DNA of 64,000 bases from UBA946 sp031550725 (GCA_031550725.1 JAVBOH010000002.1:62001-126000), one strand, 5' to 3'. Shown: positions 25,017 to 34,916, counted from the stretch's first letter. The notes: generated by a model not told the origin, from the letters alone. Made by a program: numbers and translations.

Positions 25017-25328
25017 TTATATTATGTTCATAAAATACTCACTATTTTCAACCATAAACATCTCAAAAGCAAATTTTGCTCCTAATTTAAAGCCTTCAAT
25101 AAAACGTTCGCTTTCAGTTAGATCCGATATAATTAATTGAGCCTTTATCATATTATCTAATGATAAAACTAAATCTGATAATTCATCATGTTCATTAAAA
25201 TATTTCTTTAAAACATCTTCATTCGAAACGAGTTGTTTTATAAATTTATCATATTCAGTAGAACACCTAAATGCTTTTTCATGAGGTTGGATATTCCCGT
25301 AATATAATTCTTTAAGTATGCTATTCAT
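25017..25328 (-). CDS. DUF6809-type small helical protein
   Basis: 103 residues, starting MNSILKELYYGNIQPHEKAF, which I recognise as the DUF6809-type Firmicute family of unknown function. All-helical, with a Phe-rich C-terminus (KLGAKFAFEMFM). ATG 25328 follows GAGGTCG. It converges with the island operon and lies about 190 bases inside the attachment-site remnant. These proteins are frequent in mobile elements. Confidence 0.65.
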   Translation of the reverse strand: MNSILKELYYGNIQPHEKAFRCSTEYDKFIKQLVSNEDVLKKYFNEHDELSDLVLSLDNMIKAQLIISDLTESERFIEGFKLGAKFAFEMFMVENSEYFMNII

Positions 25329-25517
25329 AATAAATCGACCTCGTATTTGACATATTTACAGGGGTATATCAAATGAAATCTTGTCCGCTATTTGACCGCT
25401 ATTGGTGCAAAAACATACGAAAAGTTAGAAAAAGACAAACACGTCAAACAGCCCTCAAACCACGTAGATAGGCGTTTTTCTCGAAGTTGCGATAATTTAC
25501 AAAAATGGTATTTTAAA
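25329..25517. other. Intergenic sequence next to the attachment site
   Basis: No complete gene. A plus-strand frame (25392-25655) runs through the tRNA fragment and the terminator, so I do not accept it as coding. A few phrases could be the tail of an integrase but I cannot support that. Confidence 0.4.
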
Positions 25518-25541
25518 ATTCAAGTCCTGTCACCCGTACCA
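25518..25541 (+). other. tRNA 3'-end fragment: candidate island attachment site
   Basis: The sequence reads as the end of a tRNA: T-loop TTCAAGT, T-stem CCTGT, acceptor strand CACCCGT, discriminator A and CCA. The acceptor implies a partner 5' ACGGGTG, but no such sequence, D arm or anticodon arm lies in the 90 bases upstream. A terminator follows at 25550-25595, as after a real tRNA gene. This is the pattern left by tRNA-targeting integrases at the end distal to the intact tRNA. Everything to the left would then be inserted DNA. Confidence 0.7.
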
Positions 25542-25549
25542 AAACAAAT

Positions 25550-25595
25550 AGTCTCAAACCTTTTATTTACGAGGTTTGAGGCTATTTTCTTTTTT
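25550..25595 (+). terminator. Terminator downstream of the tRNA fragment
   Basis: AGTCTCAAACC (25550-25560) pairs with GGTTTGAGGCT (25573-25583) with one G-U, followed by ATTTTCTTTTTTC. It was presumably the terminator of the original tRNA gene. Confidence 0.8.
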
Positions 25596-25638
25596 CAAAA
25601 AATCAATTTGTCCGTTAACTATCCATTATTTTATTTAT

Positions 25639-25959
25639 TCACTCAATTTTACTGAATAGAATGATTATCGTTGATGATAATGCATTAATTTTAGCAGCAA
25701 AATTTTCAATTGGTTCAAGAGAATATGCAGTAAATTCGTTTTCTATTACATCAATAACAATTTTTATTTGTTTTGGCTCGAATATATGACTTCTTAACGA
25801 ATAATTTATTTCAATCTTAATGTTATCATTAACCCCGCCAAGATTTCTATACATAAATACAAATGAATCAAAGCTATGTAGTTCTTTACTTTGAGGATTT
25901 GCTCTCGTTTCAAAGCCATTAGTGTCTTTTTTAGTTTTTGCCTCGTGTATCCTCAACAA
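25639..25959 (-). pseudogene. AbiEii-type nucleotidyltransferase toxin fragment
   Basis: The 106-residue frame has the middle section of AbiEii-family nucleotidyltransferases (NIKIEINYSLRSHIFEP, then YSLEPIENFAAKINAL), but the catalytic GGTSL region is missing before it and the sequence breaks where the family continues with an AARDLYD block, ending in ALSSTIIILFSKIE. No AbiEi partner gene is present. It is a remnant of a toxin-antitoxin or abortive-infection gene next to the attachment site. Confidence 0.7.
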
Positions 25960-26264
25960 TTTGCATTGAGATACGCCAATTTTTTATTATCCCCATTTCA
26001 TCCACATTTTGTGGCAAAGATATGGAAAGATATGCAACATAGGTACATAGATTTTAATAAAAGTTAATAGCTGCGTTGTATTTTTAGAAATATCTGCTTA
26101 CAAAATGACTTTCTATGAAAATTATTTTGTAAGTGCAAGCGTTTTTGAATCGTTCAGCAGACATTAAATAAAGATTATTAAGTTTTATAGTGTTGAAAAA
26201 CATATATTAATATGTTATAATTTACTATTAATGCAGTATATATACTTCAAAGGAGTGCTTTATA
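25960..26264. other. Intergenic region before the giant kinase gene
   Basis: Contains a perfect 10-bp inverted repeat CTTACAAAAT / ATTTTGTAAG (26097-26106 and 26124-26133, 17-base loop) of unknown role, and the promoter with overlapping dyad at 26193-26221. No gene is seen. Confidence 0.5.
26193..26221 (+). promoter_or_regulatory. Extended -10 promoter with internal dyad
   Basis: TTGAAA (26193-26198), 17-base spacer, TGTTATAAT giving an extended -10 (TATAAT 26216-26221). Inside the spacer is the dyad AACATAT-N4-ATATGTT (26199-26216), which would place a bound repressor across the promoter. Confidence 0.7.
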
Positions 26265-29200
26265 ATGATAAATATAGGTTCAAAATATAGTATTATCGAA
26301 AAAATACACAGTTCATATAACACAATTGTATATAAAGCTATGAATAACGATACAAATGAAATGGTTGTTATAAAAACAATTAATTCAAGTCTATATAATG
26401 ATGAACATAAATTATTAAAGCAAAAAAACGAATATAAATTATCTTCAAAAATAAATAGTCCATATGTATGCAAGGCATTGGATTATATTGAAGATGGGGA
26501 TAATTATTTTCTTATTGTGGATTATTGCTGCAACGCAACCCTTTCAAAATACATTTATTCTGAAAAAATAACAGTAAGACAGTTTTTGAATATTGCTTTA
26601 CAAATAACTGAAGGTATATCAGATATTCACAAAACAGGTATTATACATAAGGATATTAAACCAACAAATATTATATATGATTCGGAAAAACAATCAATTA
26701 AGATAATCGATTTTTCTAATTCATCCGAATTTGAATATGAAAAAGCTAGAGATATCGCATTAAGTACAGGTACAATAAAGTATATTGCACCTGAACAAAC
26801 TCAGAGAATGAACAGAGCGATTGATTTTAGAACTGATTTTTATTCACTTGGTGTTACATTTTATGAGATGCTTTGTGGCAGACTGCCATTTGAATCGGAT
26901 AGTCCAACTGAATTAATTTATGCACATCTGGCAAAAACTCCGCCAACAGCCATTCAGATTAACCCTGAAATTCCTGAAATGATTTCTGCAATCATAGAAA
27001 AATTAATGTCAAAAATGCCTGAAGACAGATACTCAAGTGCTGATGGAATAATATTTGATTTAAATAAATGCTTGTCTATGCTTAATGGAAATAATATAGA
27101 ATATTTTGATTTAGGAAAAGGCGATTATTCTGATAAGTTTGGATTATCCAAAAAGATTTATGGTCGTGAGGATGAAATTACAAGGCTTACTGAGATTTAC
27201 AATGATTTTTTAGTTAAAGGTAAATGCTTTGTAACAATTGGAGGTTATTCAGGTACTGGAAAAACAACTCTAGTAAATCAAATTCAAAATATAATTTCTG
27301 ATACAAATGGAATATTTATCAGTGGTAAATTTGATCAGTATCAGCGAAATGCACCTTATTATGCATTTTTTAGAGCAATTGAACAGTTTTGTGATTATAT
27401 CCTTTCTGAAAATGAAGATACATTGAATGTGTGGACAAAAAAGCTGCAAGCTGCTTTATCACAGGATAGCATACTGCTTACTGATAAAATCCCAAAGCTT
27501 GAACGTATTTTAGGAAAAGGTCAGGAAATAGCTTCACTATCACTTATTGAGGAACAAGCACGCTTTAAAAATGCACTTCAAAATTTCTTTGCGGTAGTCT
27601 CATCTATTGAATATCCTTTAGCATTGTTTATTGATGACATTCATATCGCAGATATGGGTACGCTTGAATTATTTGAAGAAATACTGGTAAATGATAATAT
27701 AAACGGTTTGTTTATTATTTCTTGTTACCGTGATAATGAGGTTGATGATTCACATCAGCTTATTCATACAATGAAAAAAATTTCACAGTGTGGAGGAAAT
27801 ATTCACAGTATTGAATTAAAGGGTATAACCACTGATTCTATTGCAAGGATGATTTCTGATTCATTTAAAAGCACGTATTCTGATAGTTTAAAGCTTGCCT
27901 CTGTTATATACGAAAAAACACTTGGTAATCCATTTTATATTAAAGAACTTTTGAGATATAGTTATACTAAAAATCTGATTAATTATTCTACATTGCTGCA
28001 AAGGTTCGAGTGGGATATTGAAGATTTTGAAAAGCTAAAGCTTAATGAAAATGTTGTTGACTTTCTTATAAGCAATATGTCTGTAATGTCTGAGGACACA
28101 ACTCAAATGCTTTCATTTGGAGCTTGTATCGGTCAAATCTTTGATTTGGATTTGCTTGTGCAGATTTCAAAAAAAAGTCATGAAACTGTTATTGAGCTTT
28201 TAAAACCTGCTGTATCTGCAGAAATTATAAGACCTACTGAGAATATTGCAAAAAATAAAATAGTATTTAATTTTTGTCATGACAGGTTTCAACAGGCTTA
28301 TTATACTATACTATCTGACGATAAAAAATCACAAATACATTATGCTATTGCAAAAAGCACTGATAATTTGGATATAGAACAAGTACCATCTTCAGAGCAT
28401 ATACTTTCATTAAGCGATCATTATATAAACGCATTGTCTTATATAAAATCTAATGAAGAAAGAATTAAAGTTGCTAATCTGCTTTTTAATTCAGTTCATT
28501 TATCAATACAGCTTACAGCATTTGATACAGCATTACGAATTACTCAGAAAATTAAAAATGAGTTTCAGGATTTGTTTATTGAAAATCCAAAATTCAAACT
28601 TGATGTTTATTGCATGTATCATCTTATACTTTGTCATCTTGCAAAATATGAGGAAGCAGATTATATATATAAGGAGCTTGTTCACTTAACAGATAATCTT
28701 CTCGACTTAACAGAAAACTGTTGTGAGCAATCAGTAAGCCTGTCAAACAGAGGTCAATATTCTGCTGCTGTTGAGCTTTCATTTTATATGCTTAAAAAGC
28801 ATGGTATCGTTTTCCCAGAACAGAATATAGAAGATGCGATAAATAAGGAAGTTGATGAATATTATTCAGATATTCAGAAAGAAAGCTATAATGGACTATT
28901 ATCAGTAGATGAGACAAGTGATCCAGTACTCGATGCAATTTATAAAATAGCCAATAGAATTTATGCTCCATGCTTTTTTACCAACCCTACTGTCAGCCTT
29001 TGGTTAGGTATTATCGGAGCAAGACTTGTATTAAAACACGGATATACTGCAAGCGGATTGAATTTGTATAGTTACCTTGGATTAACCCTAATTGTTATGA
29101 GAAATGATTATCGTGGTGCATATGCGGCTTTAAAGGATTGTATGTCAAGAGCTGAGGAACATGATTATCAACATGAGCTTGCAAGAATTTATCACACTTT

Positions 29201-32200
29201 TGCTTTGTTGAATATACATTGGGTCGAGGATCATAAAAATTGTATATCATATGCACGAGAGGATTATAAGGGTAATTTAAAAGCTGGTGATTTTGAATGT
29301 GCTTGTTACTCGTTTTATCCTGTTTTAAATGCAGTTTTAGAAACATCTCAGCATATTGATGAATTAAAACTTGAAACAGATATCGCAATTTCTTTTTCTT
29401 TCAAAACAAGAAACGATCATTCTATGGAAAGCTTTATCAGTTTTAAGCAGCTTTATAGAGCAATGAAAGGTAAAACATCAAGTTTGGGAAGCTTTAATGA
29501 TGAAGAATTTGATGAACAGCAATTTATTTATAGAAACAGCAATAATGGCATGGCATTATGTTTTTATTACACCCTAAGAGCTTTGTCGGCAATTGTATTT
29601 GCTGATTATGAAACAGCATTTGAACTAACCGAATCAGCAGTCCCAATTATGTCACATGTAATGTGTTTTTACCTTGAAGCACAGCATAATTTTATTCATT
29701 CATTATCAATCTGCAAAAAAATATCAAACGGAAATTTACCAGTAGAAGAAAACGAAAAACTTTTGGCTATACTTGAGAAAAATCAGAAATGGCTAGGAGA
29801 ACGTGCAGATGATGCTCCAATGAATTTTTTGCATATGTATACAACTATTGAAGCTGAAATCAAAGCTTTGGAAAATAATGTTTCCGAAGCGATTGTCTTA
29901 TACAACAAAGCAATAAGGCAAGCTAAGAAAAGTAGTAGAAAGCTATATATTGCTATGCTTTCTGAACTTGCTGTACCATATTTTATGCAGATTAAGGGTT
30001 ATGATTCTGCTGTTGTACATTTACAAAATGCTTATCATACCTATTCAATTTGGGGTGCTGACGGTAAACTTCTGCATATAAAAACCACATATGAAGAGTT
30101 GTTTTCATTGTCATGGATAGATAATATTATTCGTAGTGATACTCACACAGAAACTGACTCATCATCTGACAGCATATCAAGTGGTCACAAAAATAAAAAT
30201 ACTTATAAATCTGAATACGATTCCTCAAATGATTTAATGAATTCCCTGCTTGAGAATACAGGTGCTCAGCACTTATACTATTTGCTTACAGAAAATGATG
30301 AGTATATAATTAAATCACAGCTCCATTCAGAAGTTGATACATTTTACGCCGATACTGATAATAATGAAACACATTTCCCATACCGTATACTTAACTATGT
30401 CCGTCGTACAGGAGAAAATGTTATCATTAATTCATCAGCTGATTTAAAGCTATTTGAAGCGGACGAATATTTTAAAGCAAATGTATGTAAATCTATTATG
30501 TGTCTGCCAATAATTAATTCAAATGAAATTATCGGAGTTTTGTATTTTGAAAACAATAATGTTGAAGGAGCTTTTGAAGAAGTTTATAAAGATGCAGAAA
30601 AAACTATAAATAACAGTTCAAACTTGTTTTTAAATGATTCAAACGCCTCAAAAGCAGGCAGTATGTTGACTGACGATTTAAGAGAATCAGAAACACTGGC
30701 AATGCTCATGCTTGATGCCAGTCCATTTGCTTGTACAATTTGGGATAACAATATTAATGTTGTTGATTGCAATGAAGCTGCATTAAGGCTTTATAAAATT
30801 AGTTCAAAGAGCGAATATATTGAGAAGTTTTATATGCTGAACCCACCTGAACAATCAAATGGCAAAAAGTCCAGAGAGATGTATTTTGAGTATATTAAAA
30901 AAGCTATTACAAATGGTGAGGTTGTTTTCCAATGGGTTCACCATACACTCGACAATGAATTTCGTCCTGTGGAAATTACAATGAAAAAAATCATGTATAA
31001 AAACTCCTTCAGAATTATTGCATATGCACGTGATTTAAGAGCAGAGTATAAGGCAAAGCAGGAATTGCTTGAAGCCAATGAACGTAACACAATCATGATT
31101 GATGCCACTTCAATTTGTTTTACTTTCTGGGATGAAAATTTTAATTTAGTTGATTGTAATGATGCAGTATGTGAGATGTTTGATATAGCAGACAAGGATA
31201 TATTTATAAATAACTTTTTTGCATTTTCGCCTGAATATCAAAATAACAACAGAAGCTCAAAAGAATTATTTTATGATATGATGCAATATGTTTTAGAGAA
31301 TGGAAAATTCACATGTGAATGGCTGCATCAATCATTACTGGGTGATGAAATACCTGCTGAAATTACACTTGCAAGAGTTAATTATAACGGACGATATAGA
31401 ATTGCTGCTTTTACCCGTGACTTACGTGAGCACAAGAAAATGCTTGCAACCATCAAGCAAAACGAATTTGACTTGATAGCAGCAAAGCAAACAGCAGAAA
31501 ATAATGCAAAAGCTAAAAGCGAATTTCTTGCTAATATGAGTCATGAAATCAGAACACCTATGAATGCAATTATTGGAATGACTCAAATAGGGTTACAAGC
31601 CGATAACATTGAAAAAATGAAATATTGTTTTGATAAAGTGAGTGATGCCTCAAAGCATTTATTAGCACTTATTAATGATATACTTGATATGTCAAAAATT
31701 GATGCTAATAAGCTGGAGCTTAATTATGATTCATTCAGCTTTGAGAAAATGCTTGAAAACATTTGTAATGTTATCACTGTTAAAGCAGAAGAAAAAAACA
31801 TCAGCCTTGTAGTCAACATGGATGCCGATATTACGGAATATCTTATCGGAGATGAACTAAGGCTTACTCAGGTTATTACAAATATTTTATCTAATGCTAT
31901 TAAATTTACAAATGACTGCGGAACTATACAAATTAATATTAAACAAAAAGCAGTATCAGATAATAAAGAAGAGATATTTGTTGAGATTATTGATACTGGT
32001 ATTGGTATTTCAGAAGAACAAATTCCAAAATTGTTTTCATCCTTTGAGCAGGCTAATTCAGACATCACACGTAAATATGGCGGTACTGGTTTAGGACTTG
32101 CTATTTCGAAAAAAATCGTTGAAATGATGGGCGGCGAAATAGGAGTAACCAGTATAATGGGAAAAGGCAGCTGCTTTTATTTCAATGTTATACTCGAACG

Positions 32201-33035
32201 AGATAAAAGTAAAGATAATATTTATTATAAGAAGTCAATTTATGAAAATCTGAATATTCTTGTAATCGATGATGATCCAGTAATACTTAAATATTTTAAT
32301 AAAATCATGGGGCAATTCGGCATTTCATGTGATACTGTGATCGATGGTGAAATGGCTATTGAAAAGGTTAAGCTTTCCATTTCTCAGAACAATATATACA
32401 ACATTATTTTTACTGACTATCAGATGGAGGGTTTAAATGGTATTGAAACTATTAAAGCTATCAAAGAGATTGTTTCTGACAGCATAAATGTTATAATGAT
32501 TTCAATTTCAGAGTGGAGCTTTATCGAAAAGGAAGCTTCAAAAGTAGGAATTAATAAATTTCTACCAAAGCCATTGTTTAGGTCTGCAGTTTTTAAGGTT
32601 ATTGATGAGATTATAGATAATAAAGCAATTAATTATGATAATTCTTTGCCTAAAACTCATTCATTGGATAAAGTCAGAATTCTATTTGCAGAGGATAATC
32701 ATATAAATCAGGAAATTGTGATTTCTTTGCTTGAACATACTGGAATTATAATTGAATGTGTTGAAAATGGTGAGGAAGCAGTAAAAGCCTTAAAAGAAAA
32801 TCCTGATAAATATAATGTAATTTTAATGGATATACAAATGCCTGTAATGGACGGTATTGAAGCAACAAAGATTATAAGGGGATTTAGCTCTGTACCTATT
32901 ATTGCATTAACTGCCAACGCTTTCAAAGAGGATGTCGAGATATGCAAAGCAGCAGGAATGAATGACCATGTAATGAAACCAATCGATATTAATGATTTGA
33001 TTATTAAAATATCATCATGTTTAGACAAAAAATAA
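26265..33035 (+). CDS. Ser/Thr kinase - AAA ATPase - GAF/PAS - histidine kinase - REC fusion
   Basis: 2256 residues. In order: a protein kinase domain (~8-270; VVIKTI Lys, HKDIKPTNII catalytic loop, DFS for DFG, APEQ; the glycine-rich loop is degenerate); an AAA ATPase (GGYSGTGKTT, ALFIDDIH; ~295-560); a long helical TPR-like region (~570-1300); GAF (~1330-1450); two PAS domains (~1480-1730); HisKA with NMSHEIRTPMN (His ~1759); HATPase (DTGIGI, GGTGLGLAI); and two receiver domains, both with intact Asp (FTDYQM, LMDIQMP). The layout is that of the HstK-type dual kinases of cyanobacteria. No membrane segment, so it senses a cytoplasmic signal. ATG 26265 has AAAGGAG. Confidence 0.9.
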   Translation: MINIGSKYSIIEKIHSSYNTIVYKAMNNDTNEMVVIKTINSSLYNDEHKLLKQKNEYKLSSKINSPYVCKALDYIEDGDNYFLIVDYCCNATLSKYIYSEKITVRQFLNIALQITEGISDIHKTGIIHKDIKPTNIIYDSEKQSIKIIDFSNSSEFEYEKARDIALSTGTIKYIAPEQTQRMNRAIDFRTDFYSLGVTFYEMLCGRLPFESDSPTELIYAHLAKTPPTAIQINPEIPEMISAIIEKLMSKMPEDRYSSADGIIFDLNKCLSMLNGNNIEYFDLGKGDYSDKFGLSKKIYGREDEITRLTEIYNDFLVKGKCFVTIGGYSGTGKTTLVNQIQNIISDTNGIFISGKFDQYQRNAPYYAFFRAIEQFCDYILSENEDTLNVWTKKLQAALSQDSILLTDKIPKLERILGKGQEIASLSLIEEQARFKNALQNFFAVVSSIEYPLALFIDDIHIADMGTLELFEEILVNDNINGLFIISCYRDNEVDDSHQLIHTMKKISQCGGNIHSIELKGITTDSIARMISDSFKSTYSDSLKLASVIYEKTLGNPFYIKELLRYSYTKNLINYSTLLQRFEWDIEDFEKLKLNENVVDFLISNMSVMSEDTTQMLSFGACIGQIFDLDLLVQISKKSHETVIELLKPAVSAEIIRPTENIAKNKIVFNFCHDRFQQAYYTILSDDKKSQIHYAIAKSTDNLDIEQVPSSEHILSLSDHYINALSYIKSNEERIKVANLLFNSVHLSIQLTAFDTALRITQKIKNEFQDLFIENPKFKLDVYCMYHLILCHLAKYEEADYIYKELVHLTDNLLDLTENCCEQSVSLSNRGQYSAAVELSFYMLKKHGIVFPEQNIEDAINKEVDEYYSDIQKESYNGLLSVDETSDPVLDAIYKIANRIYAPCFFTNPTVSLWLGIIGARLVLKHGYTASGLNLYSYLGLTLIVMRNDYRGAYAALKDCMSRAEEHDYQHELARIYHTFALLNIHWVEDHKNCISYAREDYKGNLKAGDFECACYSFYPVLNAVLETSQHIDELKLETDIAISFSFKTRNDHSMESFISFKQLYRAMKGKTSSLGSFNDEEFDEQQFIYRNSNNGMALCFYYTLRALSAIVFADYETAFELTESAVPIMSHVMCFYLEAQHNFIHSLSICKKISNGNLPVEENEKLLAILEKNQKWLGERADDAPMNFLHMYTTIEAEIKALENNVSEAIVLYNKAIRQAKKSSRKLYIAMLSELAVPYFMQIKGYDSAVVHLQNAYHTYSIWGADGKLLHIKTTYEELFSLSWIDNIIRSDTHTETDSSSDSISSGHKNKNTYKSEYDSSNDLMNSLLENTGAQHLYYLLTENDEYIIKSQLHSEVDTFYADTDNNETHFPYRILNYVRRTGENVIINSSADLKLFEADEYFKANVCKSIMCLPIINSNEIIGVLYFENNNVEGAFEEVYKDAEKTINNSSNLFLNDSNASKAGSMLTDDLRESETLAMLMLDASPFACTIWDNNINVVDCNEAALRLYKISSKSEYIEKFYMLNPPEQSNGKKSREMYFEYIKKAITNGEVVFQWVHHTLDNEFRPVEITMKKIMYKNSFRIIAYARDLRAEYKAKQELLEANERNTIMIDATSICFTFWDENFNLVDCNDAVCEMFDIADKDIFINNFFAFSPEYQNNNRSSKELFYDMMQYVLENGKFTCEWLHQSLLGDEIPAEITLARVNYNGRYRIAAFTRDLREHKKMLATIKQNEFDLIAAKQTAENNAKAKSEFLANMSHEIRTPMNAIIGMTQIGLQADNIEKMKYCFDKVSDASKHLLALINDILDMSKIDANKLELNYDSFSFEKMLENICNVITVKAEEKNISLVVNMDADITEYLIGDELRLTQVITNILSNAIKFTNDCGTIQINIKQKAVSDNKEEIFVEIIDTGIGISEEQIPKLFSSFEQANSDITRKYGGTGLGLAISKKIVEMMGGEIGVTSIMGKGSCFYFNVILERDKSKDNIYYKKSIYENLNILVIDDDPVILKYFNKIMGQFGISCDTVIDGEMAIEKVKLSISQNNIYNIIFTDYQMEGLNGIETIKAIKEIVSDSINVIMISISEWSFIEKEASKVGINKFLPKPLFRSAVFKVIDEIIDNKAINYDNSLPKTHSLDKVRILFAEDNHINQEIVISLLEHTGIIIECVENGEEAVKALKENPDKYNVILMDIQMPVMDGIEATKIIRGFSSVPIIALTANAFKEDVEICKAAGMNDHVMKPIDINDLIIKISSCLDKK

Positions 33036-33046
33036 TGTGACCATTC

Positions 33047-33085
33047 AAAAGCAACCAAATGAAAAATTTCATTTGGTTGCTTTTT
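33047..33085 (+). terminator. Terminator after the giant kinase
   Basis: GCAACCAAATGAAA pairs with TTTCATTTGGTTGC, extended by A4/T4 on the outside, giving an 18-bp stem (33047-33084) and a T-run. The convergent flavin reductase gene ends at 33179. Confidence 0.85.
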
Positions 33086-33178
33086 ATGTTGATAGAGTTG
33101 GGGATTCATATTGATTAAGTTCTGTAATAAAAAACTGCCATATGAAAATATACTCTCATACAGCAGTAAAATATACAA

Positions 33179-33682
33179 TTATTCCTTTACATAAACCTTA
33201 ACAATCTCACCAATAAACTGCTTATGCATAGGTTCATCTTCTTTATACCAAGTTTTCAGGTCGTCAGCCAAAAATGTTTTATCCATATCCTGAAAATATA
33301 CCTTACGGCATATAAATACAAGCTCTGATTCATCAAAGGTTGTAGTTCCGTCGATAAATACAGGATTTATTTCCGCTTCTTTTGCTTTATCGCAGTCACG
33401 ACCCGAATGTGAGCCGCAGAAATTTAATGCAGCACGTTTTTCAGCAGGTAAAAAGCTGATTGTAAATGTATCACTTTTCTCAATAAACCCTAATGTATAT
33501 CTGCTCGGGCGGATAACTGTTGTGAGTGTATTTTTACCCCACATAACACCCATAAATCCCCATGATGCAGTCATTGTGTTATATCCGTTTTCATCGCCTG
33601 CTGTTACAAGAAACCATTCCTTGCTGATTTTTTCAAATGGGTTAAAGCTTAACTCACTGATATTAATTTCCTTAAATGCCAT
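33179..33682 (-). CDS. Flavin reductase-like (FMN-binding) protein
   Basis: 167 residues from ATG 33682 (GGAGGTAA upstream; the frame to 33697 has no ribosome site). The flavin-reductase-like split barrel is visible: EKISKEWFLVTAGDENGYNTMTASWGFMGVMWGK, then IRPSRYTLGFIEKSDTFTISFL and the GSHSGRDCDK stretch. It binds FMN and probably reduces flavin or a small electron acceptor with NAD(P)H. It is 48 bases from the mnmA stop, so it may be read on from the mnmA promoter. Confidence 0.85.
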   Translation of the reverse strand: MAFKEINISELSFNPFEKISKEWFLVTAGDENGYNTMTASWGFMGVMWGKNTLTTVIRPSRYTLGFIEKSDTFTISFLPAEKRAALNFCGSHSGRDCDKAKEAEINPVFIDGTTTFDESELVFICRKVYFQDMDKTFLADDLKTWYKEDEPMHKQFIGEIVKVYVKE

Positions 33683-33730
33683 GATAATTACCTCCAATAT
33701 TAAATCTATACTATATTCATATGCTGTAAA

Positions 33731-34804
33731 TTAGATAATTTTTCCTCCGCCGACAACAATATCTCCATCATAAATCACAAGTGCCTGTCCTTTTGTGACA
33801 GCACGCTGCGGTGCATCAAAAGTAACACGAATTAAGCTGTCCCCTACCTGCTCCAAAGTTCCAGCCATATCAGTCATATTGTATCGTGTTTTGGCGGTGA
33901 TACGCATCTTACCGTCTATTTTAGGTATTGATATAAGGTTGACATCCTCCGCTGTGCAAATACTTGTCATAAGTGAATCGCTGTTGCCAAGCGTAACTGT
34001 GTTATTAATAATATCCTTATCGCACACAAACACAGGCTTGCCGAAAGCCATACCAAGTCCTTTACGCTGACCAACCGTATAATTAATTATACCCTGATGC
34101 TTGCCAATAACGTTACCGTTAGTATCAATAAAATTACCTTCTGGAAAATTTTCGCCGGTATGTTTTTTAATGAAGCTGACATAATCACCATCCGGTACAA
34201 AGCAGATATCCTGACTGTCAGGCTTGCGTGAATTTATAAGACCATGCACTTCTGCAAGCTGACGGTTAGCCTCCTTATCCCTGTCCCAAAGTGGAAAAAG
34301 TGTGTGTGCAAGCTGGTCCTGTGTCATGTTATAAAGCACATAGGTTTGGTCTTTTTTTCTATCAGCTGGACGCACAAGATTATACCGTCCTGTTTTTTCA
34401 TCATAAAATGTTTTTGCATAATGTCCTGTTGCAATGCCGTCAAAACCTAACTCCCTTGCACGCAAAAGCATTTTATCAAACTTAATATATCTGTTGCATT
34501 CAATGCATGGGTTTGGTGTTTCACCGTTTATATAACCACTTGCAAACCTATCCATAACTTCTGCTCTGAACAAGTCCTTGAAATTAAAAACATGATGCGT
34601 AACGCCAAGCTTATAGCAGACACTTCTTGCATCCTCAACATCCGATAATGCACAGCAAGTTCTTGTAAGGCTGTCCTCATTTATATCTCCGCTGTCAAAA
34701 AGCTTTAGTGTACAGCCGCTTATATCATATCCATCAAGCTTAAGCAGAAGTGCCGCAACAGAGCTGTCAACTCCACCACTCATGCCAACAAGTATTTTTT
34801 TCAT
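33731..34804 (-). CDS. mnmA: tRNA-specific 2-thiouridylase MnmA
   Basis: 357 residues, full length. P-loop of the PP-ATPase MSGGVDSSVAALLL near the N-terminus, the first catalytic Cys in PNPCIECNRYIKFD, the second in QDICFVPDGDY, and the C-terminal barrels (GQRKGLGMAFGKPVFV, GQALVIYDGDIVVGGG). It thiolates uridine 34 of Lys, Glu and Gln tRNAs with sulfur passed from a cysteine desulfurase. ATG 34804 follows AAAGGA; an extended -10 promoter lies at 34838-34866. Confidence 0.95.
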   Translation of the reverse strand: MKKILVGMSGGVDSSVAALLLKLDGYDISGCTLKLFDSGDINEDSLTRTCCALSDVEDARSVCYKLGVTHHVFNFKDLFRAEVMDRFASGYINGETPNPCIECNRYIKFDKMLLRARELGFDGIATGHYAKTFYDEKTGRYNLVRPADRKKDQTYVLYNMTQDQLAHTLFPLWDRDKEANRQLAEVHGLINSRKPDSQDICFVPDGDYVSFIKKHTGENFPEGNFIDTNGNVIGKHQGIINYTVGQRKGLGMAFGKPVFVCDKDIINNTVTLGNSDSLMTSICTAEDVNLISIPKIDGKMRITAKTRYNMTDMAGTLEQVGDSLIRVTFDAPQRAVTKGQALVIYDGDIVVGGGKII

Positions 34805-34837
34805 ATAGTTAAGTCCTTTATTTGTAGTATACCTTAT

Positions 34838-34866
34838 ATTATAACATATTCAAAAATTTATTTCAA
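34838..34866 (-). promoter_or_regulatory. mnmA promoter
   Basis: On the minus strand TTGAAA (34866-34861), 17 bases, TATAAT (34843-34838), with TG one base before the -10 box. Confidence 0.7.
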
Positions 34867-34885
34867 TCATCATCAAAAAATAAAA

Positions 34886-34909
34886 ATGGGGACACAATTG
34901 CATCCCCAT
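34886..34909 (-). terminator. Terminator of the GGDEF gene
   Basis: ATGGGGA (34886-34892) pairs with TCCCCAT (34903-34909). On the minus strand the stem is followed by TTTTTATTTTTT. It separates the diguanylate cyclase gene from mnmA; the -35 of the mnmA promoter is only 20 bases away. Confidence 0.75.
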
Positions 34910-34916
34910 AAAAATA

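Noticed and set aside
25450..25541. Complete tRNA gene
   Set aside because: Only the T-loop to CCA end fits; the 90 bases upstream give no acceptor 5' strand, D arm or anticodon arm.
25392..25655. 87-residue plus-strand gene across the attachment site
   Set aside because: It would read through the tRNA fragment and its terminator hairpin, and starts with a TTG lacking a ribosome site.
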